NCBI RefSeq assembly: GCF_041262585.1
Contig: NZ_JBGCBZ010000007.1
Span: 62,001-126,000, forward strand
Direction of reading: 5' to 3'
Length of the DNA stretch: 64,000 nt
DNA from: JAOEGB01 sp041262585
Lineage (GTDB): Bacteria; Actinomycetota; Actinomycetes; Streptosporangiales; Streptosporangiaceae
Below are positions 26,010-36,294 of the stretch, piece after piece. The first letter of the stretch is position 1; each line of letters starts with the position of its first letter. The notes beneath the pieces are model-generated. The model did no database searches. It saw only the letters and a program-made list of their open reading frames with translations, and had not been told where the DNA came from. Position numbers and translations under genes: made by a program.

Positions 26010-27098
26010 ATGTCGAAGGCAGCACGCGCCGTGAGATGGGGAGTGCCCATCGCCGCCGTCGCGGTCGTGGTGGCCGCCGTCGGGACGGGCCCGGTGATCG
26101 CCGCCGTCCAGGGCGACCCGTCCCTTCCGGACCGCACCGCTCAGCAACTGCTCGCGGACGCCGCGCAGAAGTGGCAGCCCGGCCGGGTCCCCCCGATGTC
26201 CGGGACCATCGTGGAGACCGCGTCCCTCGGCCTCCCGGCACTGCCGGGGGTGGGCGGCGGCGGGAGCTCGCCCACCTCCCTGCTGTCGGGCTCGCACCAG
26301 CTCAAGGTCTGGTACGGCGGGCCGGGGCAGGCCCGGGTCATGCTGCCCGGCGAGATGAGCGAGACCGACGTCATCGCCGACGGCGACCAGGTCTGGCTCT
26401 GGGACGGCGGCGCCAACAGCGCGACCCACCTGAAGATCCCCGCCGGTGAGAAGGCCGCCCCCTCACCCCTGCCGTCCATCCCGACGCCGCAGAAGGCCGC
26501 GGAGGAGGCGCTCAAGGCGGCGGGCGGGAACACCACGATCAGCGTCGGCAACGACGCGACGGTGGCCGGCCGGGCCTCCTACGAGCTCGTCCTCACGCCG
26601 AAGGCGGCAACCTCGCTGGTCAAGGACGTCAGGGTGGCGCTCGACGGGGAGACGCTGATCCCGCTCCGGGTCCAGGTGTACGCCAAGGGGGCGGCCGAGC
26701 CCGCCTTCGAGGTCGGGTTCGACTCCGTCACGTTCTCCCCGCCGGCTCCGGAGAACTTCACGTTCACGCCGCCGCCCGGGGCGAAGGTCGTCGAAGGCTC
26801 CTCCGCGTCACTCCCCGGCGACGGGAAGCCGGGCCCGGCCGACGGGGCACGGGTCGTGGGTTCGGGCTGGGAGAGCGTGATCGTGACGCCCGTCCCCTCA
26901 GAGGGGGCCGAGGGATCCAAGGGTTCCGACGCGTTCGCGAGCGTGCTGAAGTCGGCCACGCCGGTCAGCGGGCCCTGGGGCAGCGGCCGGCTGCTGCGCA
27001 GCAAGCTCCTCTCGGCCCTGGTGACCGACGACGGGCGGCTGATCGCGGGCGCGGTCACCCCCGAGGTCCTCTACAGGGCGGCGGGCGCGGCCGGATGA
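26010..27098 (+). CDS. Secreted LolA-like protein (outer-membrane lipoprotein carrier fold)
   Basis: 362-aa exported protein with an N-terminal signal/anchor (VRWGVPIAAVAVVVAAVGTGPVIAA). The mature part reads as the half-barrel LolA/LolB-like fold common in actinobacteria (QLKVWYGGPGQARVMLPGE, DVIADGDQVWLWDG, LTPKAATSLVKDVRVALDG). A linker rich in Pro/Gly/Ser precedes a C-terminal segment ending ALVTDDGRLIAGAVTPEVLY. It overlaps the next ABC ATPase gene by ATGA, so the three genes form one operon, divergent from the two-component system. Likely an envelope or lipid-handling accessory of the exporter; this is inference. Confidence 0.78.
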   Translation: MSKAARAVRWGVPIAAVAVVVAAVGTGPVIAAVQGDPSLPDRTAQQLLADAAQKWQPGRVPPMSGTIVETASLGLPALPGVGGGGSSPTSLLSGSHQLKVWYGGPGQARVMLPGEMSETDVIADGDQVWLWDGGANSATHLKIPAGEKAAPSPLPSIPTPQKAAEEALKAAGGNTTISVGNDATVAGRASYELVLTPKAATSLVKDVRVALDGETLIPLRVQVYAKGAAEPAFEVGFDSVTFSPPAPENFTFTPPPGAKVVEGSSASLPGDGKPGPADGARVVGSGWESVIVTPVPSEGAEGSKGSDAFASVLKSATPVSGPWGSGRLLRSKLLSALVTDDGRLIAGAVTPEVLYRAAGAAG

Positions 27099-28048
27099 GT
27101 GCGGTGACCGAAGCGGGGGCGCTCGTCGGGGCGCCCCCGCCCGTCATGGGCGATCACGCCATCGTGACCACCGGCCTGACGAAGCGCTTCCGCGGCGGGC
27201 AGGTCGCCGTCGACCAACTCGACCTGGCTGTGCCGCGCGGGTCGGTCTTCGGGTTCCTCGGGCCGAACGGCTCGGGTAAGACGACGACGATCCGCATGCT
27301 GCTCGGCCTCGTCGCCCCCACCTCCGGCGGCTTCTCGGTCGCCGGGGAGGTGGGGGCCCTGATCGAGGGGCCGGCGTTCTACCCGTACCTGTCGGGCGAG
27401 GCCAACCTGCGCCGCTTCGACGCGGCCGACCCGGGGGCCGACGCCCGGACGGCGAGGAGCCGCATCGGTGAGGCGCTCGAACGGGTGGGGCTGAGCGCCG
27501 CCGCCCGCAAGCGGTACCGGGCGTACTCGCTGGGCATGCGCCAGCGGCTCGCCATCGCCGCCACGCTGCTGCGTCCGAAGGACCTGCTGGTGCTCGACGA
27601 GCCGACGAACGGCCTCGACCCGCAGGGCACCCGGGAGGTGCGCGCGCTGATCAAGGAGATCGCGGCGGGCGACACCACCGTGTTCGTCTCCTCCCACCTG
27701 CTCGCCGAGATCGAGCAGATGTGCACCCACGCGGCCGTCATGCGGACGGGCCGGCTGGTCGCGCAGGGCTCGCTCGCCGGGCTCCGGTCGGGCGGCGGCC
27801 GCCCCCGGCTCCGCGTGGAGACACCGGACGTGAAGGAGGCGGCCGCGGTGCTGGACGGGGCCGGGCTCGCCGGCGTCCTGATCGGCGACGGCGAGGCCAC
27901 CGCCGAGCTCGGCGACGCCGTCCCCGAGCGGATCTGCGCCCTGCTCGTCCACGGGGGCGTGGCCGTCCGGGGGTTCACGGTCGTGCGGCCCACTCTGGAG
28001 GACGTCTTCGTCGGCTTGACGGGGGAGGGTTTCGATGTCGAGGCATGA
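27095..28048 (+). CDS. ABC transporter ATP-binding protein (exporter type)
   Basis: 317-aa ATPase with Walker A GPNGSGKTTT, signature YSLGMRQRL, Walker B LLVLDEPTNGLDPQG and H-loop VSSHLL. The C-terminal about 90 residues end in PTLEDVFVGLTGEG, typical of ABC-2 exporter ATPases (CcmA/NatA/DrrA group). Coupled to the LolA-like gene (ATGA) and overlapping the permease gene by 14 bases. Confidence 0.93.
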   Translation: MSAVTEAGALVGAPPPVMGDHAIVTTGLTKRFRGGQVAVDQLDLAVPRGSVFGFLGPNGSGKTTTIRMLLGLVAPTSGGFSVAGEVGALIEGPAFYPYLSGEANLRRFDAADPGADARTARSRIGEALERVGLSAAARKRYRAYSLGMRQRLAIAATLLRPKDLLVLDEPTNGLDPQGTREVRALIKEIAAGDTTVFVSSHLLAEIEQMCTHAAVMRTGRLVAQGSLAGLRSGGGRPRLRVETPDVKEAAAVLDGAGLAGVLIGDGEATAELGDAVPERICALLVHGGVAVRGFTVVRPTLEDVFVGLTGEGFDVEA

Positions 28049-28847
28049 CATGAGGCTGTTGGCGTCGGAGGTCGGGCTGACCTTCCGCCGGCCGCGGAAC
28101 CTCGCGATGCTGGGCGTCCTCGCGGCGGTGCCGGTGCTGATCGGGGTGGCGGTCCGCGTCGCGGCGGGGGACGACGCCGGCTCGATCATCGGCCAGGTGG
28201 CGGGCAACGGGCTCGTGCTCACGTTCGCCGCGTTCTTCATCATGCTGCCGCTGGTGCTCCCGCTGGCGGTGTCGGTGGTGGCCGGGGACGCGATCGCGGG
28301 CGAGGCCGCGCAGGGGACGCTCCGCTACCTGCTCGCCGCCCCGGCGGGGAGGACACGGCTGCTGGTCCTGAAGTACGTCAACATCGTGATCTACTGCCTC
28401 GCCGCGTGCGCCGTGGTCGCGCTGTCGGCCCTCGCCGTGGGGCTGGCGCTGTTCCCGGTGGGGCCGGTGACGCTGCTGTCGGGCACGACGATCCCGGCGG
28501 CCGAGGGGCTGCTCCGCGTGGGGATCGTCGTGCTCTACGCGGCGGCGGGGATGGCGGCTTTGGGCGCGATCGCCCTGGCGGTCTCCACACTGACCGACGC
28601 GCCGATAGGCGCGGTGGCGGCGAGCGTCGTGCTCGTCGTGGTGGGTCAGGTGCTCGGCGCGATCCCGCAGATCTCGGCCATCCGGCCCTACCTGCTCACG
28701 TCGTGGTGGAGCTCGTTCAACGGGGCGCTGCGGGCGCCGATGGCGACCGACGACCTGGGCCGCGGCCTGCTGGCCTTCGCGGCCTACATCGTGGTTTTCG
28801 GCTCCATCGCATGGTCCCGCTTCACAAGCAAGGACATAACCGCATGA
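28035..28847 (+). CDS. ABC-2 family permease
   Basis: 270-aa integral membrane protein with six hydrophobic helices (for example LAMLGVLAAVPVLIGVAVRV, VLTFAAFFIMLPLVLPLAVSVV). The GDAIAGEAAQGTLRYLLAAPAGRTRLLVLK segment (quoted in part) is the characteristic cytoplasmic loop of ABC-2 permeases. Partner of the ATPase immediately upstream. Substrate unknown. Confidence 0.9.
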   Translation: MSRHDMRLLASEVGLTFRRPRNLAMLGVLAAVPVLIGVAVRVAAGDDAGSIIGQVAGNGLVLTFAAFFIMLPLVLPLAVSVVAGDAIAGEAAQGTLRYLLAAPAGRTRLLVLKYVNIVIYCLAACAVVALSALAVGLALFPVGPVTLLSGTTIPAAEGLLRVGIVVLYAAAGMAALGAIALAVSTLTDAPIGAVAASVVLVVVGQVLGAIPQISAIRPYLLTSWWSSFNGALRAPMATDDLGRGLLAFAAYIVVFGSIAWSRFTSKDITA

Positions 28848-28911
28848 GTGGGGTGCTCTTTACGGAGGTTTGTCGCTAGGGTTGCCGCGAACCTCTCACA
28901 AGGCGGTGTGA

Positions 28912-29382
28912 ATGCGGCACTTCTTCGGGCTGCTGGCGGGTGTCGTCGTCGCGGCCGCTCTCCTTCTCGGCGGTGGCTGGGCGGCCCAGGAGGCGGTCCG
29001 CGGCGCGGCCCAGAACCTGGACCCGGCCAAGGACGCCCGGCTCCTGATCGCCATCGGCGTGATGGCGGTGGCCGGTCTGGTGGTCGGCCTGGTGCTCGTC
29101 GGGCGGGTGTCCCCGCTGGCGACGTTCGTCCCCTCGATGGCCCTGCTCGCCTGGACCGTGGTGTACGTCCTCGACGTCTCGCGGGCCGCGTCCCTGGTCC
29201 CCACCGGGGCGGGAGTCCAGCAGGAGCTCATCCAGGCCGGCAAGGGCATGCTCACCCTGCTGTCCACCGGCGTGTACGGCATGCTGGGCGTGGCACTGTT
29301 CCTCCCCGTGCTCATGCCGTCACGCTGGGCGGGTCCGGCGCGGGACGATGAGGACGAGTACGAGGAGACTCCCGGCTACTGA
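28912..29382 (+). CDS. Small membrane protein, four TM helices, unknown function
   Basis: 156-aa protein with predicted helices near residues 3-25 (FFGLLAGVVVAAALLLGGGWAA), 44-64, 69-88 and 116-136, and an acidic C-terminal tail DDEDEYEETPGY. No domain recognised. It starts 64 bases after the permease gene and may be the fourth gene of that operon or have its own promoter. Its 3' end overlaps the convergent ATPase gene by 71 bases. Confidence 0.7.
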   Translation: MRHFFGLLAGVVVAAALLLGGGWAAQEAVRGAAQNLDPAKDARLLIAIGVMAVAGLVVGLVLVGRVSPLATFVPSMALLAWTVVYVLDVSRAASLVPTGAGVQQELIQAGKGMLTLLSTGVYGMLGVALFLPVLMPSRWAGPARDDEDEYEETPGY

Positions 29383-30103
29383 GGTAGAGGTGGGCGACGG
29401 CGTCCTCGATGGAGGTCTCGCCGCAGAGGTCGCTGACGGTGCCGTCGAAGGCCAGCCTGCCGTGGTCGATCAGCATCACCCTCCGGCAGAGCCGTTCGAT
29501 GTCGCCCAGGTCGTGCGTGGTCAGCAGGACGGTCGTGCCGTGCTCGGCGTTCAGCCGGCGCAGGAAGTCGCGCACGCCGGCCTTGCTGACGACGTCGAGG
29601 CCGATCGTCGGCTCGTCGAGGACGAGCACCGCCGGGTCGTGGAGCAGGGCGGCGGTGATGTCTCCCCGCATCCGCTGCCCCAGGCTGAGCTGCCGCACCG
29701 GGGTCGCGAGGAACTCGCCCATGCCGAGGAGCGAGCACAACTCGTCCAGCCGCTCCCGGAAAGCCTTGCGATCTACCTTGTAAAGGAGCCGGATCAGTTC
29801 GAAGCTGTCCTTCAGCGGCAGGTCCCACCACAGCGTCGTCCGCTGGCCGAAGACCACGCCGATCCTGCGGGCGAGAGCCGTACGGCGGCGGGACGGGTCG
29901 AGACCGTCCACCCGCACGTGGCCGGACGTGGGGGCCAGGATGCCGGTGAGCATCTTGATCGTCGTTGACTTCCCGGCGCCGTTCGGGCCCAGGTAGCCGA
30001 CGAACTCGCCGGCCTCCACGCCGAAGGACAGGTCCTGTACGGCATGCACCACCGAGCCGCGGACCTTGAACGTCCGCCCGGCCCGGTCGACCTCAATGAT
30101 CAT
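29312..30103 (-). CDS. ABC transporter ATP-binding protein of ABC-2 exporter
   Basis: 263-aa ATPase: Walker A GPNGAGKST, Q-loop VVFGQRTTLWWDLPLKDSF, signature LSLGQRMRGD, Walker B VLVLDEPTIGLD, H-loop TTHDLGDIE. The WWDLP segment after the Q-loop is typical of the ATPase that pairs with two dissimilar DUF990-type permeases (the 'viologen exporter' type family). It is the last gene of a three-gene minus-strand operon, 33 bases after its permease. Confidence 0.92.
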   Translation of the reverse strand: MIIEVDRAGRTFKVRGSVVHAVQDLSFGVEAGEFVGYLGPNGAGKSTTIKMLTGILAPTSGHVRVDGLDPSRRRTALARRIGVVFGQRTTLWWDLPLKDSFELIRLLYKVDRKAFRERLDELCSLLGMGEFLATPVRQLSLGQRMRGDITAALLHDPAVLVLDEPTIGLDVVSKAGVRDFLRRLNAEHGTTVLLTTHDLGDIERLCRRVMLIDHGRLAFDGTVSDLCGETSIEDAVAHLYLSSRESPRTRPHRPAPDPPSVTA

Positions 30104-30136
30104 TAGGCTCCCCGTCTCTTCTAACCGCGTCTCTTT

Positions 30137-30925
30137 CTAACTGCCGGTGGATCGGTAGCGGCGGATCCCGGCGCGCCAGGCGAGCCCGGCCACGAGCGCC
30201 AGCGCCAGGGCGGCGGCCGGGGAGAGGAAGCGCAGCCAGTGCGGCAGGCCGAGCGGGTCCTCCCGGTCGAGGACGTAGAGCCCCGGCTGCCAGTTGACGA
30301 ACGCCAGCGGCAGCACGAAGGTCACGCCGCGGACGAGGTTGTCGCCGTAGACGCTCAGCGGGTACTGGACCAGCGTGCCGCCTCCGTAGGTGAAGGCGTT
30401 GGCCACCTCGGGGGCGTCGGTCAGCAGGAACTGGGCCGCGCCGCCCAGGGCCCAGATCGCGGTGAAGATCACGACGCCGGACAGGACCATCACCGGGATC
30501 ATCCAGGCCCGTCCCAGGGGCACGTGGACGCCGGAGAGGCCGATTCCCAGCACCACCGCCCCCTGGAGGACCCGGCCGATCCGGTGCGGCACGAACCGGT
30601 CGGTCGCGACCTGCACGAACGGGCTCACCGGGCGGATCAGCATGGCGTCGAAGGTGCCCGCCTTGATGTGCTGGCTGATCCGGTCCAGGTTGCTGAACAT
30701 CAGGTCGCCGACCGAGAAGGCCAGGCCGGCCGTGCCGTACAGGAACATGACCTCGGAGAGGCCGAAACCGCCGAGCGTGGTGGTGTTGGCGAAGATGACC
30801 CAGATGACGGCCGCGTCGAGGCCGCCGAGCACGAATCCGCCAAGGGTCATGAGCGTGAACGACAGCGGATACTGCGCCGCGGCACGGGTCCACGTCCACG
30901 CGAGCAGCGCGTAGGTCCTAACCAC
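30137..30925 (-). CDS. ABC-2 family permease (second of pair)
   Basis: 262-aa membrane protein with six predicted helices. It shows the family segments ISQHIKAGTFDAMLIRPVSPFVQ and PLSVYGDNLVRGVTFVLPLAFVNWQP. GTG start 30925 overlaps the stop of the first permease by 8 bases. Together with its neighbour it forms a heterodimeric export channel; substrate unknown. Confidence 0.9.
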   Translation of the reverse strand: MVRTYALLAWTWTRAAAQYPLSFTLMTLGGFVLGGLDAAVIWVIFANTTTLGGFGLSEVMFLYGTAGLAFSVGDLMFSNLDRISQHIKAGTFDAMLIRPVSPFVQVATDRFVPHRIGRVLQGAVVLGIGLSGVHVPLGRAWMIPVMVLSGVVIFTAIWALGGAAQFLLTDAPEVANAFTYGGGTLVQYPLSVYGDNLVRGVTFVLPLAFVNWQPGLYVLDREDPLGLPHWLRFLSPAAALALALVAGLAWRAGIRRYRSTGS

Positions 30926-31682
30926 CCTGGATCACCACCTTCCGGCGGGCGGCCGTCGTGGCGAGGGCCCCGAGGCCGAGCAGGGTCAGCGCCCAGAACG
31001 CCTGGAAGGCGAGGGCCCGGGCGACGCCGGTCTTGCCGAGATACACGTCGGCGGGCACCTGGACCATCGCCGCCCACGGCAGCGAGCGGGCCAGCGTCCC
31101 GAGCCACCCGGGGAAGAGGACCAGGGGCAGCATCAGGCCGCTGAAGAACGTCGTGAGGACCATCGACATCACGGACAGGCCCCGGTCGTCGAGGACCCAG
31201 CACGAGGCGAGCGCGACCAGGTAGCGCCAGCCGAAGCTGACGATCACCCCTAGGAGGAAGCTCACCCCGAAAGCCGCCCACGTGCCGGCGTCGCCGGGGG
31301 TCACGATGCCGAACAGCAGCGCGCCCGCGATGGTGGGCGGGACGCTGCGGGCGAGGAACAGGTAGATCGCCCGCCCGAGGTCCTCCGACAGGCACCAGAG
31401 CTGGAGCGACGCCGGGCGGACGAGGTCGAGCGCGATGTCCCCGCTGCGGATCCGCTGGGGGAGCTCCAGGCCGCCGCCGAAGACCTGCATCGGCCCGATG
31501 TACGCCTGGGTGAGGAAGCAGTAGGTGACCGCGTCGGTGACGTCGTACCCGCCGAGGCCGGGCCGGGAGCGCCAGAGGGCGATCAGGACGTACGCGCGGA
31601 GGACTCCGAAGACCGTGTTGGTGAACGCCCCGGCCGCCGCGGCGGCCCAGTAGGCCGCGTGCTTGCGGAAGCCGTATCCCAC
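30918..31682 (-). CDS. ABC-2 family permease (first of pair)
   Basis: 254-aa membrane protein with six predicted helices. The cytoplasmic loop reads ELPQRIRSGDIALDLVRPAS, equivalent to the KAGTFDAMLIRPVSP loop in its partner, showing the two permeases are distant paralogues. First gene of the exporter operon; divergent from the esterase gene with about 200 bases between. Confidence 0.9.
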   Translation of the reverse strand: MGYGFRKHAAYWAAAAAGAFTNTVFGVLRAYVLIALWRSRPGLGGYDVTDAVTYCFLTQAYIGPMQVFGGGLELPQRIRSGDIALDLVRPASLQLWCLSEDLGRAIYLFLARSVPPTIAGALLFGIVTPGDAGTWAAFGVSFLLGVIVSFGWRYLVALASCWVLDDRGLSVMSMVLTTFFSGLMLPLVLFPGWLGTLARSLPWAAMVQVPADVYLGKTGVARALAFQAFWALTLLGLGALATTAARRKVVIQGG

Positions 31683-31890
31683 CAGTCGTAGATAAAGGGT
31701 CGCGCACCTCCGAAGACGGGGACGTGGCGATCTTAGATCATCGGCGATGCTTTCGGCAGGGGGCGTCTGGAATACCTGGCCACTTTTTGGGGGATCCTTC
31801 GACTGTGACCGTTACCACACTGTAACGCCGCCGTAAGACAGGAGAAACATAGCGACCGGTAGAACGAGTACCTACCTTATGGGAGGTTTC

Positions 31891-32871
31891 ATGCCGGATG
31901 AGATCAATATGGACGTTCGTCCGGAATATCCGGTCAGCTGGCAGGCCGCCGCGCTCAACGGAGTGCTCCGCGGGACCATGAAGCCGATCTCCACCCTCCT
32001 CCTCCGAAACACCGCCGGCATGGCCGTGGCCAGCAGGTTGATCTGCTTCGGCGAACGCGTTCCCGGCATCCTTCCCAAGCACGTGTCCATCGCCCCCGAG
32101 CGGTTCGGCGCCTGCTCGGGCGAGTGGGTCCGCGGCGACGCCGACCTGGACGAGAGCAAGGTCCTGCTGTACTTCCACGGCGGCGGCTACTTCATCTGTT
32201 CTCCCGCCACGCACCGCCCCATCACCTGGCGGCTTTCCGCCACCGCCCGGCGCCCGGTGCTCGCCCTCGACTACCGGCAGGGGCCGGTCCACTCGCTCGC
32301 CGAGTCGCTGGCCGACGCGCTCGACGCGTACCGGTGCCTCCTCGACCGCGGCTACGCGCCGAAGGACATCCTGCTGGCGGGGGACTCCGCCGGCGGCCAC
32401 CTCACCCTGGCGACCCTCCTCTCCCTGCGCGACAAGGGCATCCCCCTGCCCGCCGCGGCGGTGTGCCTGTCCCCGTGGACCGATCTCAGCGACACGCGGC
32501 GCCGGGTGAACGCCTGGACCGACCCCATGCTCCCCGCCGGGCGCGTCGACTGGCTGGCCCGGCGCTGGACCGACGGCCTCGACTGCCGCGACCCCCTGGT
32601 GTCCCCCGTCTACGGCGACTACACCGGCATCCCCCCACTGATGATCGTGACGGGATCGACGGAGGTACTCAGGGACGATGCCCGCAGGGTAGCCCTGAGC
32701 GCCCGCGACAACGGCGTCCCGGTGACCTACGAGGAGTGGAACCGGATGCCCCACGTCTTCGCCATCCTCGCCGACGTCGTCCCCGAGGCGCGGCTCGTCT
32801 TCCGGCACATCTCCCGCTTCATCGACGCCGTCGGAGGCCGCGCCGCCGAGCCCGGTGCGGAAGCCGCCTGA
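31891..32871 (+). CDS. Alpha/beta-hydrolase, hormone-sensitive-lipase family esterase
   Basis: 326-aa hydrolase. ATG 31891 is chosen for GGGAGG 7 bases upstream. HSL hallmarks: oxyanion motif YFHGGGYF, nucleophile elbow AGDSAGGHL, acidic-residue region around DDARRVALSARDNGVPV and catalytic His in RMPHVFAIL. No signal peptide. It probably hydrolyses short- to medium-chain acyl esters. Apparently monocistronic. Confidence 0.9.
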   Translation: MPDEINMDVRPEYPVSWQAAALNGVLRGTMKPISTLLLRNTAGMAVASRLICFGERVPGILPKHVSIAPERFGACSGEWVRGDADLDESKVLLYFHGGGYFICSPATHRPITWRLSATARRPVLALDYRQGPVHSLAESLADALDAYRCLLDRGYAPKDILLAGDSAGGHLTLATLLSLRDKGIPLPAAAVCLSPWTDLSDTRRRVNAWTDPMLPAGRVDWLARRWTDGLDCRDPLVSPVYGDYTGIPPLMIVTGSTEVLRDDARRVALSARDNGVPVTYEEWNRMPHVFAILADVVPEARLVFRHISRFIDAVGGRAAEPGAEAA

Positions 32872-33045
32872 TGTAGTCGTATGTGACTGATGAGATCGCT
32901 GTGACCTGGTATTTCGCAAACCTCTCTTACTCTTCGGTGCCATTGGGCTTACCTGTCATGCCGCTTGCGGCTAGTTAGGCCCGTGGCGCGTTCCAACGGG
33001 CCACAGTGTGCTGTGCGGTAGTTCCGTGAGAGAGGTAACTTCCGG

Positions 33046-34593
33046 ATGTCACGTGGCGCACACAACGGCTTGGCTCCCGGCGTGCGGCCGCTTACGGTGG
33101 GCGACCCGGTCATCATCGGGCGGTATCTGCTCCTCGGCCGCCTCGGCACCGGCGGCATGGGCGTGGTCTACCTCGCCGAGCACCCGAGCGGCGGCCTCGT
33201 CGCGCTGAAGACGCCCCACGCGACGCACCTGCCGGACCCCGTCCTGCGCGCGCGGTTCGCCGAGGAGGTGGAGTTCTCCCGCCGGGTCGTCCCGTTCTGC
33301 ACGGCGGCCGTGATCGAGGACGGCATGGACCGGGACCGGCCCTACCTCGTCACCGAGTACATCCCCGGTCCCGCGCTGTCGCAGGTCGTCGCCGCCCGGG
33401 GGCCCCTCACGCCCGACCTCGCGTACGGCGTGGCGCTCGGCGCCGCCGCGGCCCTGGCGGCCACGCACGAGGCGGGCCTGGTCCACCGCGACCTCAAGCC
33501 GGCCAACGTGCTGCTGTCGTCTCGCGGGCCGTTCGTCATCGACTTCGGCATCGCCCGCGACGTGGACACCACCATGGCGCACACCCAGGCGGGACAGATC
33601 ATGGGCAGTCCCGGTTGGGTCGCCCCCGAGCGCCTGACCGGGGGCCACGCCATCCCGGCCTCGGACGTCTTCTCCTGGGGCTGCCTGGTCGCGTTCGCGT
33701 CCACCGGCCTCCATCCGTTCGGCAGCGGCGAGCTCGACGTCCTGACGCGGCGCATCCTCGTCGAGGAGCCGCGCATCTCAGGCGTGCCCAAGCTGCTGTG
33801 GGACAGCGTCGCGGCGGCGCTGCGGAAGGATCCGGCCGAGCGCCCGGACGCCGGTGAGCTCCTGTCCGCCCTTCTCGCGGCCGGCGGGGTGGCCATGCCG
33901 GGGGACATGAGGGACGCCGTCGGCTCCGTTCTCGACGAGATCTGGCAGCCCGTGCCGTACCCGGCGGGCGGCGGGCGCGTGCGGGTCGCGGACGCCGCGA
34001 CGGGAGGCCGGGCGTCGCGCCGCCGCGCCGCGGGGAAGTCCGGCGGGCACGCCACCCACGCGGGCTTCGCGGCGCTGGCGACCGTCACGATCGCCGCGAT
34101 GACCGTGGTCGCGGCCGGCACGGGCGCGGCCCGCATGCAGGGCACCGCCGAGCCGCCGCCCGCGCTCCCCATTGTGATCCCCGGGGAGGACAGCACGCTG
34201 ACGCCGGACCGGGTGCTCGGCACCTCGCGGCCGCCGGTCACGGCTCACCCCACGCGAAGCGCCCGTCCGCGGGTGAAGGTGACCGCCACGCCTCACCGGA
34301 TGGGGGCGACGCCGGAGGACCCGTGGAGCTCGGTCGTGCCGTCCCCCACGAGCCACGGCGGAACGCCCGCACCGCCGCAGCAGCAGCCTCCGCCGGACGA
34401 CCAGTGCTTCAACAAGAAGGGCAAGCCGAAGGACTGCAAGCCGACCCGCAGCCCGAGCCCGGTGCCGTCGTCCAGCATCAGCACCGAGCCCCAGTGGGGT
34501 GACGGGGAGTCGCCTCAGCCGAGCGCCTCACCGTCGTCGTCCGCCTCCGCGACGGCTCCCTCCTCGGGGCCCTCGTCGTCCGCCTCAGGGTGA
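33046..34593 (+). CDS. Membrane Ser/Thr protein kinase (Hanks type)
   Basis: 515 aa. Kinase domain at about 23-285: glycine loop LGTGGMGVVYLA, Lys in VALKTP, catalytic loop VHRDLKPANVLL, DFG in VIDFGIARD, APE in GWVAPERLT. A single TM helix follows (ALATVTIAAMTVVAAGTGA, about 345-363), then an extracytoplasmic Pro/Ser/Thr-rich tail with one Cys pair (DDQCFNKKGKPKDCK). GAGAGAGG precedes ATG 33046. It lacks PASTA repeats, so the external ligand, if any, is not evident. Confidence 0.93.
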   Translation: MSRGAHNGLAPGVRPLTVGDPVIIGRYLLLGRLGTGGMGVVYLAEHPSGGLVALKTPHATHLPDPVLRARFAEEVEFSRRVVPFCTAAVIEDGMDRDRPYLVTEYIPGPALSQVVAARGPLTPDLAYGVALGAAAALAATHEAGLVHRDLKPANVLLSSRGPFVIDFGIARDVDTTMAHTQAGQIMGSPGWVAPERLTGGHAIPASDVFSWGCLVAFASTGLHPFGSGELDVLTRRILVEEPRISGVPKLLWDSVAAALRKDPAERPDAGELLSALLAAGGVAMPGDMRDAVGSVLDEIWQPVPYPAGGGRVRVADAATGGRASRRRAAGKSGGHATHAGFAALATVTIAAMTVVAAGTGAARMQGTAEPPPALPIVIPGEDSTLTPDRVLGTSRPPVTAHPTRSARPRVKVTATPHRMGATPEDPWSSVVPSPTSHGGTPAPPQQQPPPDDQCFNKKGKPKDCKPTRSPSPVPSSSISTEPQWGDGESPQPSASPSSSASATAPSSGPSSSASG

Positions 34594-34706
34594 ACTCCGG
34601 CATCATTGGCCTGTCCGTGGCCGCCGCCGTACGGCATCCCAGCTCGGGGAGCGCCGACGGCAGGTGGTACGCCCGGGCGCTGCGTTCATAGGCCTGGGCG
34701 CGTGAG

Positions 34707-34730
34707 AAGGCCCCGCCGAGGCGGGGCCTT
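34707..34730. terminator. Strong hairpin between convergent kinase and aceA genes
   Basis: Perfect 11-bp stem AAGGCCCCGCC / GGCGGGGCCTT with a GA loop, followed on the plus strand by a short T-rich run (CGATTTTCG). Positioned to terminate transcription from both sides. Confidence 0.8.
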
Positions 34731-34758
34731 CGATTTTCGACCTGCCTTCCGCTTGGGG

Positions 34759-36051
<1,293 letters not shown>

Positions 36052-36196
36052 GACTGTCACTCCCTCGTTGCGTGCTCTGTCGTCACCTGGGTGCTTGGTT
36101 CGAGTTTGTGTCGATATCAAGAGACCAACAAGGAGAGTCGCACGGAAAGAAGCTCAGATTTTTCTGATCAATGAAGACTGGCGGGTATTTAACAGT

Positions 36197-36287
36197 GAAG
36201 AAACGCCGAGTTTTCGCTTTGGACTAGACCAATCCTTGTGAGGTAGATCACCAAGGGGTGGAAGAAACGCTGAAATTTCGCTTAGGA
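36197..36287. promoter_or_regulatory. Two imperfect 27-bp direct repeats upstream of RamB-like gene
   Basis: Copies at 36197-36223 and 36261-36287 begin with GAAGAAACGC and match at 23 of 27 positions, 64 bases apart. Each contains a TTTCGCTT core reminiscent of the AT-rich RamB sites (AAATTTGCAAA-like). The second copy ends seven bases before the ATG and covers the ribosome-binding region; the first sits between the two divergent promoters. Candidate autoregulatory and aceA-control sites; protein binding is inferred. Confidence 0.6.
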
Positions 36288-36294
36288 TCGGGCT

